A stretch of DNA of 64,000 nt from Methanobrevibacter sp. TLL-48-HuF1 (GCF_023617305.1 NZ_CP081485.1:1106501-1170500); one strand, 5' to 3'; counted from the first letter of the stretch, positions 19,140-28,265 are shown. The notes: a model not told the origin generated them from the letters alone. Program-made: numbers and translations.

Positions 19140-19267
19140 CAGTATAAGTGGGAGTCATGTTGTTTTATCTTTTGTAATATTTCTCACCAAATTTAATTTA
19201 ATTATTTTTAAATTTGTTTAAACTATTTAAAGTATTTAATTATAAACATTTAGCTGAGGCTGATTAA

Positions 19268-19855
19268 ATGAAAGTTTTTGGTATTTGTGGAAGCCCTAGA
19301 AACAGTACAACATATTATGTTTTAAAAGAAGCATTAAATAAATTAGAGGACAATAGATTTGAAACATATCTGTTTAGTTGTTCTGGAAAGAATATTGGAC
19401 CTTGTATGCATTGTGATTATTGTTTGGAACACAAAAAATGTATTAATAATGATGATATGCTGGAGGTATATGAAAAACTTCAGCAATGTGACGGACTGAT
19501 ACTGGCTACTCCGGTTCAAAGCGGAGGCATAAGCAGTAATCTGTCAGCTATTATGGACAGAACACGTGCTCTGGAAGCTGTTGATTATAATATTTTAAGA
19601 GGTAAAATTGGAATGAGCATAGCTGTTGGCGGAGACAGAACTGGCGGTCAGGATTTTGCCCATTTAAAAAATATAACTTATTTCATGATACATGGAATAA
19701 TTCCGGTAAGTGGAGGTCCTTTCGGATCTAATTTAGGAGCTTCTTTCTGGTCTAGGGATTCTCTTGAAGATATAAAAAAAGATGATTACGGATTTGAATC
19801 ATTAAACAGAACATTAGTGGAATTTGAAAAATTTTTAAAAAAATATATTGATTAA
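19268..19855 (+). CDS. iron-sulfur flavoprotein (NADPH-dependent FMN reductase-like)
   Basis: A 195-residue flavodoxin-fold protein. The phosphate loop GICGSPRNSTTYY (residues 5-17) binds FMN, and the compact motif CMHCDYCLEHKKC, spaced Cx2Cx2Cx5C (near residue 48), matches the 4Fe-4S site of the Isf family known from methanogens. Such proteins pass electrons from ferredoxin and may help against oxygen or peroxide; the exact partner is unknown. It is divergent from the MFS gene. Confidence 0.85.
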   Translation: MKVFGICGSPRNSTTYYVLKEALNKLEDNRFETYLFSCSGKNIGPCMHCDYCLEHKKCINNDDMLEVYEKLQQCDGLILATPVQSGGISSNLSAIMDRTRALEAVDYNILRGKIGMSIAVGGDRTGGQDFAHLKNITYFMIHGIIPVSGGPFGSNLGASFWSRDSLEDIKKDDYGFESLNRTLVEFEKFLKKYID

Positions 19856-19946
19856 GTTATTGCAATGAGTATATTTATATAGTAAAATTAATTTATATTA
19901 GTATAGTTTTTTTAATTTAATCAAATTTTTTTTATTAGGTTATGTT

Positions 19947-21503
19947 ATGGCGAGTAAGTTAGTTAGAGGCAGCTTTATTATTTTTATAGGTAATATTATC
20001 TTCCGTATTGGAGGATATCTGTACCGTTTTTTAATGGCTGCTCTTTTAGGCCCAACTAGCTGGGGTATTTTAGCTACTACTTTGCCATTTCAGGGAATAT
20101 TCCAAACATTGTCTGCTGGGGGGCTTCCTCCTGCAATAGCTAAGTATGTTGCAGAATATGAAATTGTAAATGAACATGACATGGCTCGTAAAACGATTTA
20201 TGTAGCTTTAAAAATCATGGTATTTCTGGGAATATTCTTTGGAGTGATTATGGTTTTCGTTGTTGCTCCATGGCTTGCTTACAATTATTTGGGAAAGCCT
20301 GAAACACTTGTTCCTTTGCAAATTGTAGGTCTTATTACTCCTTTTAGTGTTATTGTCGGTGCTTTTAGAGGAGCATTTCAGGGAGTATATAAAATGGAGT
20401 ATATTGTATATACCCGTGCTGTAGAGCAGTTGGGAATGATTTTGTTTGCAACAGCATTTGTTTTAATTGGATTTTCTGTTACTGGTGCATTATGGGGTAC
20501 TGTAATAGGTTTTGCAGCAGCAGCTGTTTCTGCAGTATATATATTTAAATATCATATGGCAAAATATATTCCTCCAGCTAGTGTGGATTTTAAATTTACC
20601 TGGAGAGATGAATTAGATTTAGCCACTACTTTAGTTAAATTCTCAATTCCAGTAATTATTACTGCTATTGCTGAAATGCTTATTTATAATATCTGTACTA
20701 TGGTTATGGGTAAATTTTTAACTTTGGAAGCTGTTGGATTTTTCGCAGCTGCGGATCCTATATCCAGATTGCCGTTGATGATTTCTATTTCAATAGCTAC
20801 AACAATTTTACCTGCTTCTTCTGAAGCATTTAAATCTGGAAATAAGGTAGCACTAGAAAAATATGTTTCTGAAGCATATAAGTTTTCTTTACTGTTTGTT
20901 GTTCCAATGTGTATAGGATTAGCTTGTTTTGCAGCACCTATTTTAAGATTGCTTTATTTCACTAATCCTGCTTATGTTGCAGGGGCATCTGCATTAGCTA
21001 TTTTGTCTGTTGGTATGACATTTTACTCATTGTTTTCAATTTCAACAAGTATTGTTCAGGGAATTGGAAATCCAAGGATTCCTATGTATATATTAATATT
21101 TGGATCTATTTTAACAGCTATTTTAAATTGGGTCATGGTTCCTACATTAGGTATTGCCGGAGGTGCTGCAGCTACTTCAATAGCTTGTTTTGCAATGATG
21201 GTGCCTATACTTTATATGGTATTTAAATTAACTAAAGTTAAAGCTCCTAAAGTTTCAGTAGTTAAAATATTAGCTGCTTCAATGATAATGGGTGTTGTTG
21301 CATATATTATGCCTAAAACAACTTCCTGGTTATTTGTAGGAATTATTGTCTGTATTATTGTGTACTTCTTTGCATTAATACTTGTAAAATTCTTTACTCA
21401 GGAGGATATTATTAGTTTAAGAGCATTATCATCTAAATTCGGACCTTTATCTAAAATTATGAACAAAATGTTAGACTTGGTCGAAAAAATCGAATTCAGA
21501 TAA
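19947..21503 (+). CDS. polysaccharide flippase (MATE/Wzx superfamily)
   Basis: A 518-residue membrane protein with about 14 hydrophobic helices and the N-terminal signature LVRGSFIIFIGNIIFRIGGYLYRFLM of polysaccharide biosynthesis flippases. These proteins turn lipid-linked sugars or wall precursors over the membrane. In a pseudomurein-walled methanogen the cargo could be a wall precursor or a surface glycan; the sequence does not decide. It stands alone between the flavoprotein and the ModE-like gene. Confidence 0.85.
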   Translation: MASKLVRGSFIIFIGNIIFRIGGYLYRFLMAALLGPTSWGILATTLPFQGIFQTLSAGGLPPAIAKYVAEYEIVNEHDMARKTIYVALKIMVFLGIFFGVIMVFVVAPWLAYNYLGKPETLVPLQIVGLITPFSVIVGAFRGAFQGVYKMEYIVYTRAVEQLGMILFATAFVLIGFSVTGALWGTVIGFAAAAVSAVYIFKYHMAKYIPPASVDFKFTWRDELDLATTLVKFSIPVIITAIAEMLIYNICTMVMGKFLTLEAVGFFAAADPISRLPLMISISIATTILPASSEAFKSGNKVALEKYVSEAYKFSLLFVVPMCIGLACFAAPILRLLYFTNPAYVAGASALAILSVGMTFYSLFSISTSIVQGIGNPRIPMYILIFGSILTAILNWVMVPTLGIAGGAAATSIACFAMMVPILYMVFKLTKVKAPKVSVVKILAASMIMGVVAYIMPKTTSWLFVGIIVCIIVYFFALILVKFFTQEDIISLRALSSKFGPLSKIMNKMLDLVEKIEFR

Positions 21504-21819
21504 GGCACGATTATATTTTTTTAATTTTTCTTTTATTTATTGATATTTCTTAAAATAGCTAAAAAATAATATTTTAAGTTTTATATTTGATTATTAAGAT
21601 TATTTTATTTTTATTTTTATTATTTTAATTTATTCAGCATATATTTAAAGATACATTGAAAAATATCGATAATTAATAAATATTGCTTTTTAAAATAACT
21701 CTGTTTGATTATTTAATGATTTTTTATAAGTATTTATTTATATTTTTAATATTTTTCATCGAAACATTATTTAATTATAAAAATCATATTAATTCTATAT
21801 TATATTTTGGAGGAATTTT
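21504..21819. other. gene-free AT-rich stretch
   Basis: No coding frame is convincing. CTTAAAATA (21549-21557) can pair with TATTTTAAG (21570-21578) and is followed by T-rich sequence, a possible terminator for the flippase gene. The end carries AT-rich promoter-like sequence and GGAGG at 21810-21814 for the next gene. Confidence 0.5.
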
Positions 21820-22512
21820 ATGACCGATGTGAAGGCAGGTGTTGAGTATAAGATTAATGTTGATGGGAATTCGTTCTTATTGGACAGTAAAAAATATCAG
21901 TTGCTTGAAAGTATCCTTAATACTGAGTCAATGACTGAATCAGCTAAATCAATTAAGGTTTCTTATAGAACTGCATTGAATTATATTGATAAAATAGAAT
22001 CTGCACTTAATGTTAAAATTGTTAATACAACTAAAGGTGGAAAAGGTGGGGGTGGGGGAACTACCCTTACTGATGAAGGTTATTCAATTTTAAAAGAATG
22101 TAAGAAAATCAATGCTATTATGGAATTACATAAGGATGTTAATGAAATTGAATCTGAAGTTTTAAATGTTGATGAATCTAAAGGAATCATGACTATTAAA
22201 ATGAACCAGTTTGAGATTAACACTCCATTAAACAGAAATTATAAAGTGGGAGATAAATTACTGGCATTAATCAGCTATGATAATATTTTTGTTATGCTGG
22301 AGCCTCAAACTTCCAGTATTCGTAATATTATTAAAGGAAAAATCATTGAAATGAAACTGGAAAAAGAGGTTATTCGTGTAAAGATAGATGTTGGTGGGCT
22401 TGGTTTGTATTCTGACATAACTCTGTCTGCAGAAAAAGATTTAAATCTTACAATTGGTAAAGAAGTGTATATTGGATTTAAAGCCATGTCTGTTGCTACT
22501 TTAAAGTTATAA
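21820..22512 (+). CDS. ModE-like regulator with TOBE (molybdate/tungstate-binding) domain
   Basis: The N-terminal half is a LysR/ModE-type winged helix (about 10-105): SILNTESMTESAKSIKVSYRTALNYIDKIE, followed by the Gly-rich turn KGGKGGGGGTTLTDEG typical of ModE. The C-terminal half (about 125-230) is a TOBE/Mop module with SSIRNIIKGKIIEMKLEKEV. Such proteins sense molybdate or tungstate, which this organism needs for formylmethanofuran dehydrogenase. No transporter genes adjoin it; a ferredoxin gene follows. The target is therefore unknown. GGAGG precedes the ATG. Confidence 0.85.
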   Translation: MTDVKAGVEYKINVDGNSFLLDSKKYQLLESILNTESMTESAKSIKVSYRTALNYIDKIESALNVKIVNTTKGGKGGGGGTTLTDEGYSILKECKKINAIMELHKDVNEIESEVLNVDESKGIMTIKMNQFEINTPLNRNYKVGDKLLALISYDNIFVMLEPQTSSIRNIIKGKIIEMKLEKEVIRVKIDVGGLGLYSDITLSAEKDLNLTIGKEVYIGFKAMSVATLKL

Positions 22513-22528
22513 TTTTGGGGGAATTCTT

Positions 22529-22729
22529 ATTTTAAAAATTGAGGTTGATGAAAGTAAGTGTACAGGGTGCGGATCCTGTTATGATATTTGTCCAAAAGCA
22601 GGCAAAATATGGAAAATAAATACTGTTGCACATGTATTGGATTTAAGATATTGTCATGTTTGTACTATATGTGCAATGGCATGCCCTGAAGATTGCATTA
22701 AAATTATACGCAATGCTCCGGAAGAGTGA
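22529..22729 (+). CDS. small 2x[4Fe-4S] ferredoxin, probable ATT start
   Basis: The frame ending at TGA 22727 encodes a clear two-cluster ferredoxin of 66 residues: CTGCGSCYDICP, and CHVCTICAMACPEDC. No in-frame ATG, GTG or TTG exists before the first cluster. A strong GGGGG ribosome site at 22517-22521 lies 7 bases before ATT 22529, so ATT is the likely start, giving (M)LKIEVDESKC. It lies 16 bases after the ModE-like gene and before hisB, all on the same strand. Automatic gene finders would miss or truncate it. Confidence 0.8.
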   Translation: MLKIEVDESKCTGCGSCYDICPKAGKIWKINTVAHVLDLRYCHVCTICAMACPEDCIKIIRNAPEE

Positions 22730-22774
22730 ATTATTTGCTCTTCTTTTAATTTAACAATAGTTTGAGGAATAGCT

Positions 22775-23353
22775 ATGGATAGAAAATCAAATGTTTCAAG
22801 AACTACATCTGAAACAGATATAAAAATAAAAATGGATCTTGACGGAAAAGGTAAATATGATATTTCAACTGGTGTGAATTTTTTTAATCATATGCTGGAA
22901 GCATTTTCAAAGCATTCAATGATTGATCTGATTGTTGATGCAAAAGGAGACATTGAAATTGATGATCATCATACTATTGAAGATGTTGGTATATTGTTGG
23001 GGGAAGCTTTCAATCAAGCTATTGGAGATAAAAGAGGCATTAAAAGAATGGCTGATGCTACAGTGCCTATGGATGAATCAGTAGCTAAAGTAGCTGTTGA
23101 TATTGGAGGACGCAGCTATTGTAATATGGAATTTGACTTTACTAATGAAAAAATTGGGGACATGACTTCTGAAATTGTTATTCATTTTTTCGAGTCTTTT
23201 GCATCTTCAGCTAAATTAAATATTTATGGTGTCTCAAAAGGAGCAAATGACCATCATCAAGCAGAAGCGGTCTTTAAAGCTTTTGCTAAAGCATTAAAAG
23301 AAGCAATAAAAATAGAACATGATGAAATTCCAAGTACAAAAGGTGTTTTATAA
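22775..23353 (+). CDS. hisB: imidazoleglycerol-phosphate dehydratase
   Basis: It catalyses the sixth step of histidine synthesis, removing water from imidazole glycerol phosphate. The 192 residues include both metal-binding repeats: [12 protein letters not shown] with [16 protein letters not shown] in the first half, and [16 protein letters not shown] in the second. It is the monofunctional form with no phosphatase domain. GAGGAA lies before the ATG. The TTG start of the following gene adjoins its stop directly. Confidence 0.96.
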   Translation: MDRKSNVSRTTSETDIKIKMDLDGKGKYDISTGVNFFNHMLEAFSKHSMIDLIVDAKGDIEIDDHHTIEDVGILLGEAFNQAIGDKRGIKRMADATVPMDESVAKVAVDIGGRSYCNMEFDFTNEKIGDMTSEIVIHFFESFASSAKLNIYGVSKGANDHHQAEAVFKAFAKALKEAIKIEHDEIPSTKGVL

Positions 23354-23989
23354 TTGGCAGGTGAAGACTTTTCTCAACGTGCATCTCATGATCGTTTAAG
23401 TGCAATAACTGATGGAGTTTATGCTGTAGCTTTAACTTTACTTGCTTTGGAGATTGTTGTTCCATCAGTTAATTCAATACATTCTTCTTCTCAATTAAAT
23501 ATTTATGTGCTTAATAATTTGTTACCTCAGTTATCTTTGTATTTTGTTAGTTTCATTATACTTTCAAATTTTTGGGCATCTACTAATGCTATTCCAATGT
23601 ATAAAAAAGTGGATAATACTATTCTTACAATAAATTTAGCTATTTTGGCATTAGTGGTTTTAATACCCTTTTCAACTTCTTTTGTATTGTCTTTTTATCA
23701 ATACAGTCAAAGTGTAATTGTTTTTAGTTTAATTATCTTATTAGTGGGATTACTTTATTTAATTTTATATATTTATTTATTTAAAGAAAATTTAGTTAAA
23801 GAACGGATTTATAAGTTTATAGAACCTCATAAAAGGATAATGATTATTGGATTAAGTATTCCTCCAATATTGGCTTTGATATCAATAATATTGGCACTGT
23901 TTAATCCTTTAGCAGGAATGTATGTTTATGTTGTTGTGCTTTTTGCAGCAGTGATAAAAAAAATAGCTAAAAGATTTATAAAGAGTTAA
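23354..23989 (+). CDS. TMEM175-family (DUF1211) potassium channel-like protein
   Basis: The 211-residue protein has six predicted membrane helices. The first contains RLSAITDGVYAVALTLLALEI, matching the FSDG-type selectivity motif of TMEM175/DUF1211 proteins with ITDG in place of FSDG. Prokaryotic members are homotetrameric potassium-selective channels. The start is TTG 23354, directly after the hisB stop, with AGGTG-like sequence inside the hisB end, suggesting coupled translation. Its physiological role here is unknown. Confidence 0.8.
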   Translation: MAGEDFSQRASHDRLSAITDGVYAVALTLLALEIVVPSVNSIHSSSQLNIYVLNNLLPQLSLYFVSFIILSNFWASTNAIPMYKKVDNTILTINLAILALVVLIPFSTSFVLSFYQYSQSVIVFSLIILLVGLLYLILYIYLFKENLVKERIYKFIEPHKRIMIIGLSIPPILALISIILALFNPLAGMYVYVVVLFAAVIKKIAKRFIKS

Positions 23990-24020
23990 TTTTTTTTAGA
24001 TGTATAAAAAAAGATAATGT

Positions 24021-24040
24021 AAGTAGCTAAAAAGCTACTT
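24021..24040. terminator. shared hairpin between convergent genes
   Basis: AAGTAGCT and AGCTACTT form a perfect eight-pair stem around AAAA between the convergent channel gene and mtd. T runs lie on each side in the matching direction, so it could stop transcription from both sides. Confidence 0.55.
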
Positions 24041-24052
24041 TTAATTTTGTAT

Positions 24053-24880
24053 TTATTCTGGTTTGCTGATTAAATCTGTTTTGCAACCAGTATTTCCCTC
24101 TTTCATGTGAGGGGTTCTTAAAACAGAATCGTTACCTTTTTCAATTTCTCTAGCTTCATCAGCTAATGCTGCTGCAGATGCTGCCATTTCGTGTGCCGCT
24201 GCTACTAATGGGATGAAGTTTTCGAAACCTTTGGTCATGAAACATCCTTTCATATCTAAGTTTGCAACAGCTCCAGCCATTTCATATGCTGCAATAGCTT
24301 TTGCTTTTGCATATGGGTTTTCAAATCCTGCTGCTTCAACAGCTTTTTCAGCAGTAATTATAAGTTTAGGCAATTCGATATTTCCTGCTGCAGCTCCGTC
24401 AATTACACCGTCAATTGTGTTTTGAACTAATCTTAAAGCTCCGGTTTCTGCAAGCACTTTGAGAATATCTGCATTGAAAATAGCCATTTCAGTTGGGTCT
24501 AACCATTCTCTTTTTGCACCAATCATAGGGTCAGACATTACAATAATGTAACCTAATCCTTGTTCATCCATTTCATCTTTTTTACCTTTACCTGGTGCAT
24601 CACCAATGATAATAGCTGGAATGTCTTTTTCAGATAACATTTCTCTTGCTTTAGCTGGTCCTGGTGCTCCTGGGTTTGGGCTAATGAAGATACAGAAATC
24701 TGGGTCAAATTGATCAACTTTTGGTACAACATCTTCAACTTGTTCAGGATTCATTTTTGCTCCAGATCCAAATACTCTTACATCAATATTTGGTCTGTCT
24801 GCTCTTTCATCTAAAAGAAGGTCTAATACTGGAGAGGTTCCAATATTTCCACTTTTTATAATACCTATTTTTACAACCAT
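24053..24880 (-). CDS. mtd: F420-dependent methylene-tetrahydromethanopterin dehydrogenase
   Basis: It oxidises or reduces the methylene/methenyl step of hydrogenotrophic methanogenesis with coenzyme F420, in the cytoplasm. The 275-residue sequence is typical throughout: KIGIIKSGNIGTSPVLDLLLDERADR at the start, FISPNPGAPGPAKAREML in the middle, and the C-terminal MKEGNTGCKTDLISKP. AGGTGAATT precedes the ATG on the minus strand, and a palindrome lies 21-46 bases upstream. It is a single-gene unit, next to tRNA-Val. Confidence 0.98.
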   Translation of the reverse strand: MVVKIGIIKSGNIGTSPVLDLLLDERADRPNIDVRVFGSGAKMNPEQVEDVVPKVDQFDPDFCIFISPNPGAPGPAKAREMLSEKDIPAIIIGDAPGKGKKDEMDEQGLGYIIVMSDPMIGAKREWLDPTEMAIFNADILKVLAETGALRLVQNTIDGVIDGAAAGNIELPKLIITAEKAVEAAGFENPYAKAKAIAAYEMAGAVANLDMKGCFMTKGFENFIPLVAAAHEMAASAAALADEAREIEKGNDSVLRTPHMKEGNTGCKTDLISKPE

Positions 24881-24900
24881 TTTAATTCACCTATTATTTT

Positions 24901-24926
24901 TATACAATTGTTTATAGAATTGTATA
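24901..24926 (-). promoter_or_regulatory. inverted repeat in the mtd promoter
   Basis: TATACAATT (24901-24909) and AATTGTATA (24918-24926) are a perfect nine-base inverted repeat with an eight-base spacer. Read on the mtd strand it overlaps the TATA-like AAATATAC and the expected start site. It could be a regulator site or a hairpin in the leader. Confidence 0.45.
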
Positions 24927-25065
24927 TTTATTAATCTTTTGATTTAGCTCTGATTAATTAATTTGAATATTTTTTATATTTTGTTCAAAAATTTTAGAAA
25001 AAGTAGTTAGAAAATGATAAAATATTCATGAAATAATAGTTAAATTTTTAAAAATAGTTGGGAAG

Positions 25066-25137
25066 TGGTTCCGACGAGATTCGAACTCGTGATCCCCTCC
25101 TTGTAAGGGAGGTATCATACCACTAGACCACGGAACC
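25066..25137 (-). tRNA. tRNA-Val (anticodon UAC)
   Basis: On the minus strand the acceptor stem GGTTCCG (from 25137) pairs with CGGAACC. The anticodon arm is CCTCC-CTTACAA-GGAGG, giving anticodon UAC, which reads GUA and related valine codons. The T arm is ACGAG-TTCGAAT-CTCGT. The discriminator is A and CCA is not encoded. No intron is seen. Confidence 0.97.
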
Positions 25138-25196
25138 ATAGCACATCATTATTTATTGATGTTATAATATATAAAGCTTTTGGTTTTTTAAGGAAT

Positions 25197-26339
25197 TTAT
25201 ATTTTATTTCCACAATTGAAACAAAAAACATCATCTTCTTTTATTGCACTTCCGCAATTGCTGCATTTCAATTCATGTTTTAATTTGTTTCCGCAGTTGG
25301 TGCAAAATGCATCATCATCATTTACCTGATGTCCGCACTTATTACAAGTTAATTCATATTTTAATTTGTTTCCGCAGTTGGTACAGAATATATCATCTGC
25401 TTTTATAGTATTTCCACAATATTTGCAGGTATTGGCAGAATGCTTATTTTTAGCTGCACTTATTCCTGATACTTCAGCACTTGCAGTACCTAATGTAGGT
25501 ACTTTTTCAAGCATATTTGAACTTGTTGATGTGCTGTCGGATAAAACTGGCTGACTATAAAAGTCTGTTCTGTTTTCTATTTCAAATATCATTTCATTCA
25601 TTGCAGCAATTCTTTTATCATCAGAGGGGTGGGTAGAAAAGAAATCAAAATCATTGGCATTTTCTTCACTCATGGACTGCCAGAATGCCGGAATTTCACT
25701 TATGTCATAACCTGCCCAGTGAATTATCATCATTCCAAGTTTATCAGCTTCTATTTCTTGAGACCTTCCAAATGGCTGTATTAAAAAAAGTTCAGATCCG
25801 ATATCTGCAATATTTGTAATTGCACCTGCAGCAAGTCCCAGCTCTTCCTGACCTAAAAGAATAAGTCCGATGCTTCCGATTCTGGAAATGGTTGTTATTG
25901 TATTTTTTGTATTTCTGATACTGGATTCGGTTCTGGAGTGGTCTAAAAGAGCATGGGCAATTTCATGACCTAAAATAAATGCTATTTTTTCTTCAGTATT
26001 TGCTATTGGCAAAATTCCTGAAAGTACAATGATTTTTCCTCCGGGTATACACATTGCATTTACTGTGTCATCTTCAACTAAATGGACTTCCCAGTCATAA
26101 TAGTCTGCAGTATAATCTGACCTACCGATTTTAGCTAAATATTTTTCAACAGCATTTATTAAATTTGAAGTAACTTTTAAGATTAATTGGCCTTGTTGTG
26201 TTTGGTCTAATATTTCATACTTGTTTATCATATCGTAATAGTGATTATAATATTCATCTAAAAATTTATCATCATCTACATTGTCATAATGTGATTTTCC
26301 AGTAAATGGGTTAAGGCCACTTCTATCATCTTTACTCAT
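25197..26339 (-). CDS. M48 family metallopeptidase with C-terminal zinc ribbons
   Basis: The 380-residue protein carries the zinc protease motif HEIAH (His125, Glu126, His129) with the third ligand Glu195 in QEIEADKLG, and the M48 segment MCIPGGKIIVLSGIL. After a Ser-rich linker there are three similar zinc ribbons in tandem (about 306-380), each CxxCG...FC.NCGNK. Unlike HtpX it has no obvious N-terminal membrane helices, although a hydrophobic stretch near 153-178 could dip into the membrane. Substrates are unknown. The tandem ribbons suggest binding to a partner or nucleic acid. Confidence 0.85.
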   Translation of the reverse strand: MSKDDRSGLNPFTGKSHYDNVDDDKFLDEYYNHYYDMINKYEILDQTQQGQLILKVTSNLINAVEKYLAKIGRSDYTADYYDWEVHLVEDDTVNAMCIPGGKIIVLSGILPIANTEEKIAFILGHEIAHALLDHSRTESSIRNTKNTITTISRIGSIGLILLGQEELGLAAGAITNIADIGSELFLIQPFGRSQEIEADKLGMMIIHWAGYDISEIPAFWQSMSEENANDFDFFSTHPSDDKRIAAMNEMIFEIENRTDFYSQPVLSDSTSTSSNMLEKVPTLGTASAEVSGISAAKNKHSANTCKYCGNTIKADDIFCTNCGNKLKYELTCNKCGHQVNDDDAFCTNCGNKLKHELKCSNCGSAIKEDDVFCFNCGNKI

Positions 26340-26492
26340 TTTACCACCATATTTGTTATTACTTTATTTTTTATACTTTATAAAATCATGGGTTTACTTT
26401 GTGTATAAAAGTAGCCTATATCTAAAAGTAACTTATAAATAAAAATAAAACCATATTATATATTAATAAATTATTAATTAAAAGTGATATAA

Positions 26493-27416
26493 ATGGCATG
26501 GGATGATTCTGCTAGCAAAATATGGATGGACGGAAATATGGTTGATTGGAAAGATGCAAAAATTCATGCACTTTCACATGTAGTCCATTATGGTACAAGT
26601 GTTTTTGAAGGTATTAGGGCATATGATAATAAAAAAGGCACATGTATCTTTCGTTTAAATGAACATGTAAAACGTTTATTTAATTCTGCAAAAGTTTATA
26701 AAATTGATATTCCTTATACTCAGGAGGAAATTGCACAGGCAATTAGGGATACCGTTAAAATCAATGAGTTAGCTTCCTGTTACATACGTCCTGTTGTATT
26801 TAGAGGGTATGGTCAGTTAGGAGTAAATCCATTAACCTGTCCTGTTAATAGTGTAATAGCTGCTTGGGAATGGGGATCATATTTAGGTGAAGAAGGAATG
26901 GCTAATGGTGTAAATGTCGGAGTTTCCTCCTGGAGAAAACCAGCTCCAGATACTTTTCCAACATTAGCTAAATGCGGTGCTAATTATATGAATTCCCAAT
27001 TGGCTAAATTGGAAGCTATTGAACATGGTTATGATGAAGCTATTATGCTTGATTATGAAGGCCATGTTTCTGAAGGTAGTGGAGAAAACATTTTCATTGT
27101 AGAAGATGGTGTATTATACACTCCTTCAATGGATTCTTCCAATCTTAAAGGAATTACAAGAGAATCTATCAAACAGCTAGCTAATGATTTAGGATATGAA
27201 GTTGTTGAAGAAGGAATTTCAAGAGAAAGATTATACTTTGCTGATGAAGTATTTTTCAGTGGAACTGCTGCTGAAGTTACTCCTATTCGTTCAATTGATC
27301 ATAAAATCATTGGTGCAGGTAAAAGAGGTCCAATTTCAGAAAAATTACAAAAAACTTTCTTTGACATTGTTGAAGGTAAAAAGGATGATAAATTTGGCTG
27401 GTTGGATTATATTTAA
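26493..27416 (+). CDS. ilvE: branched-chain amino acid aminotransferase
   Basis: It makes valine, leucine and isoleucine from their 2-oxo acids, using pyridoxal phosphate. The class IV aminotransferase fold is clear: [13 protein letters not shown] near residue 30, the PLP lysine in [14 protein letters not shown] (about residue 157), and the phosphate-binding SEGSGENIF. The length of 307 residues is normal. AGTGAT lies before the ATG. The uppP gene follows almost directly, so the two may share a transcript. Confidence 0.96.
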   Translation: MAWDDSASKIWMDGNMVDWKDAKIHALSHVVHYGTSVFEGIRAYDNKKGTCIFRLNEHVKRLFNSAKVYKIDIPYTQEEIAQAIRDTVKINELASCYIRPVVFRGYGQLGVNPLTCPVNSVIAAWEWGSYLGEEGMANGVNVGVSSWRKPAPDTFPTLAKCGANYMNSQLAKLEAIEHGYDEAIMLDYEGHVSEGSGENIFIVEDGVLYTPSMDSSNLKGITRESIKQLANDLGYEVVEEGISRERLYFADEVFFSGTAAEVTPIRSIDHKIIGAGKRGPISEKLQKTFFDIVEGKKDDKFGWLDYI

Positions 27417-27428
27417 ATGGTGTGGGAA

Positions 27429-28262
27429 ATGGATATAATTCAGGCAATTATTATTGGTATTGTTCAGGGATTAACTGAATTCTTACCTGTAAGTAGTTCA
27501 GCTCATTTAATCTTTGCTCAAAATGCATTAGGGGTAGAATCTTCTCTTGCTTTTGATGTTTTTCTTCATTTAGGAAGTTTAATGGCTGTATTATGGTTCT
27601 TCCGTGCAGATATTATCAGAATGATTCAGGCATTCTTATTAAGTATTGGAGATATTATTCAACACAGATTTAAGGAGGGATTTTACTCTGATCCTTATAA
27701 AAGATTGGTCTGGTATGTAATTATAGCTACTATTCCTGTAGGTTTAGTTGGAGTATTATTTGAAAGTCAGGTAGAGTCATTGTTTGCAGGTGCATTGTAT
27801 GTTCCGGCATTTTTCCTATTTGTAACCGGTACTATTCTTTACTTGTCTCAAAGAATGAATTCTGGAGAGGTTGATTTATCAAATCTTTCACTTAAAGAAT
27901 CAATATTTATGGGATTAGGTCAGGCATGTGCTATATTACCTGGTCTTTCACGTTCAGGTACTACAATAGCTGCAGGTCTTGTAATTGGATTGGATAAAGA
28001 ATTTGCTGCTAAATTCAGTTTTATATTATCTATTCCGGCTATTTTAGGAGCATTTATAGTTCAACTTAAGGATATTGGAACAATTACTGATTTCAATGCT
28101 TTAGCTGTTTTATTAGGATTTTTAGCAGCATTAATATCTGGTTATTTGGCTATTAAATGGTTACTTGAATTAATTCAAAAAAGAAGTTTGGATATTTTCG
28201 CATATTACTGTTGGATTGTAGGAATAATAGTATTTATGGGTTCAATAACCCATTTATTCTAA
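27429..28262 (+). CDS. uppP: undecaprenyl-diphosphatase (BacA/UppP family)
   Basis: This membrane enzyme removes one phosphate from polyprenyl diphosphate, recycling the lipid carrier of wall and glycan synthesis. The 277 residues hold the two conserved re-entrant motifs, GLTEFLPVSSSAHL (residues 13-26) and GLSRSGTT (about residue 175), within about eight membrane helices. I start at ATG 27429, matching the usual MDIIQA opening; an ATG at 27417 touches the ilvE stop and lacks a spaced ribosome site. In this archaeon the substrate is likely the pseudomurein or glycan carrier. Confidence 0.93.
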   Translation: MDIIQAIIIGIVQGLTEFLPVSSSAHLIFAQNALGVESSLAFDVFLHLGSLMAVLWFFRADIIRMIQAFLLSIGDIIQHRFKEGFYSDPYKRLVWYVIIATIPVGLVGVLFESQVESLFAGALYVPAFFLFVTGTILYLSQRMNSGEVDLSNLSLKESIFMGLGQACAILPGLSRSGTTIAAGLVIGLDKEFAAKFSFILSIPAILGAFIVQLKDIGTITDFNALAVLLGFLAALISGYLAIKWLLELIQKRSLDIFAYYCWIVGIIVFMGSITHLF

Positions 28263-28265
28263 ATA

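Noticed and set aside
19155-19157. TGA in the MFS gene read as selenocysteine
   Set aside because: The position is at the edge of the first helix with no redox role, no selenocysteine element is visible, and this genus is not known to make selenoproteins.
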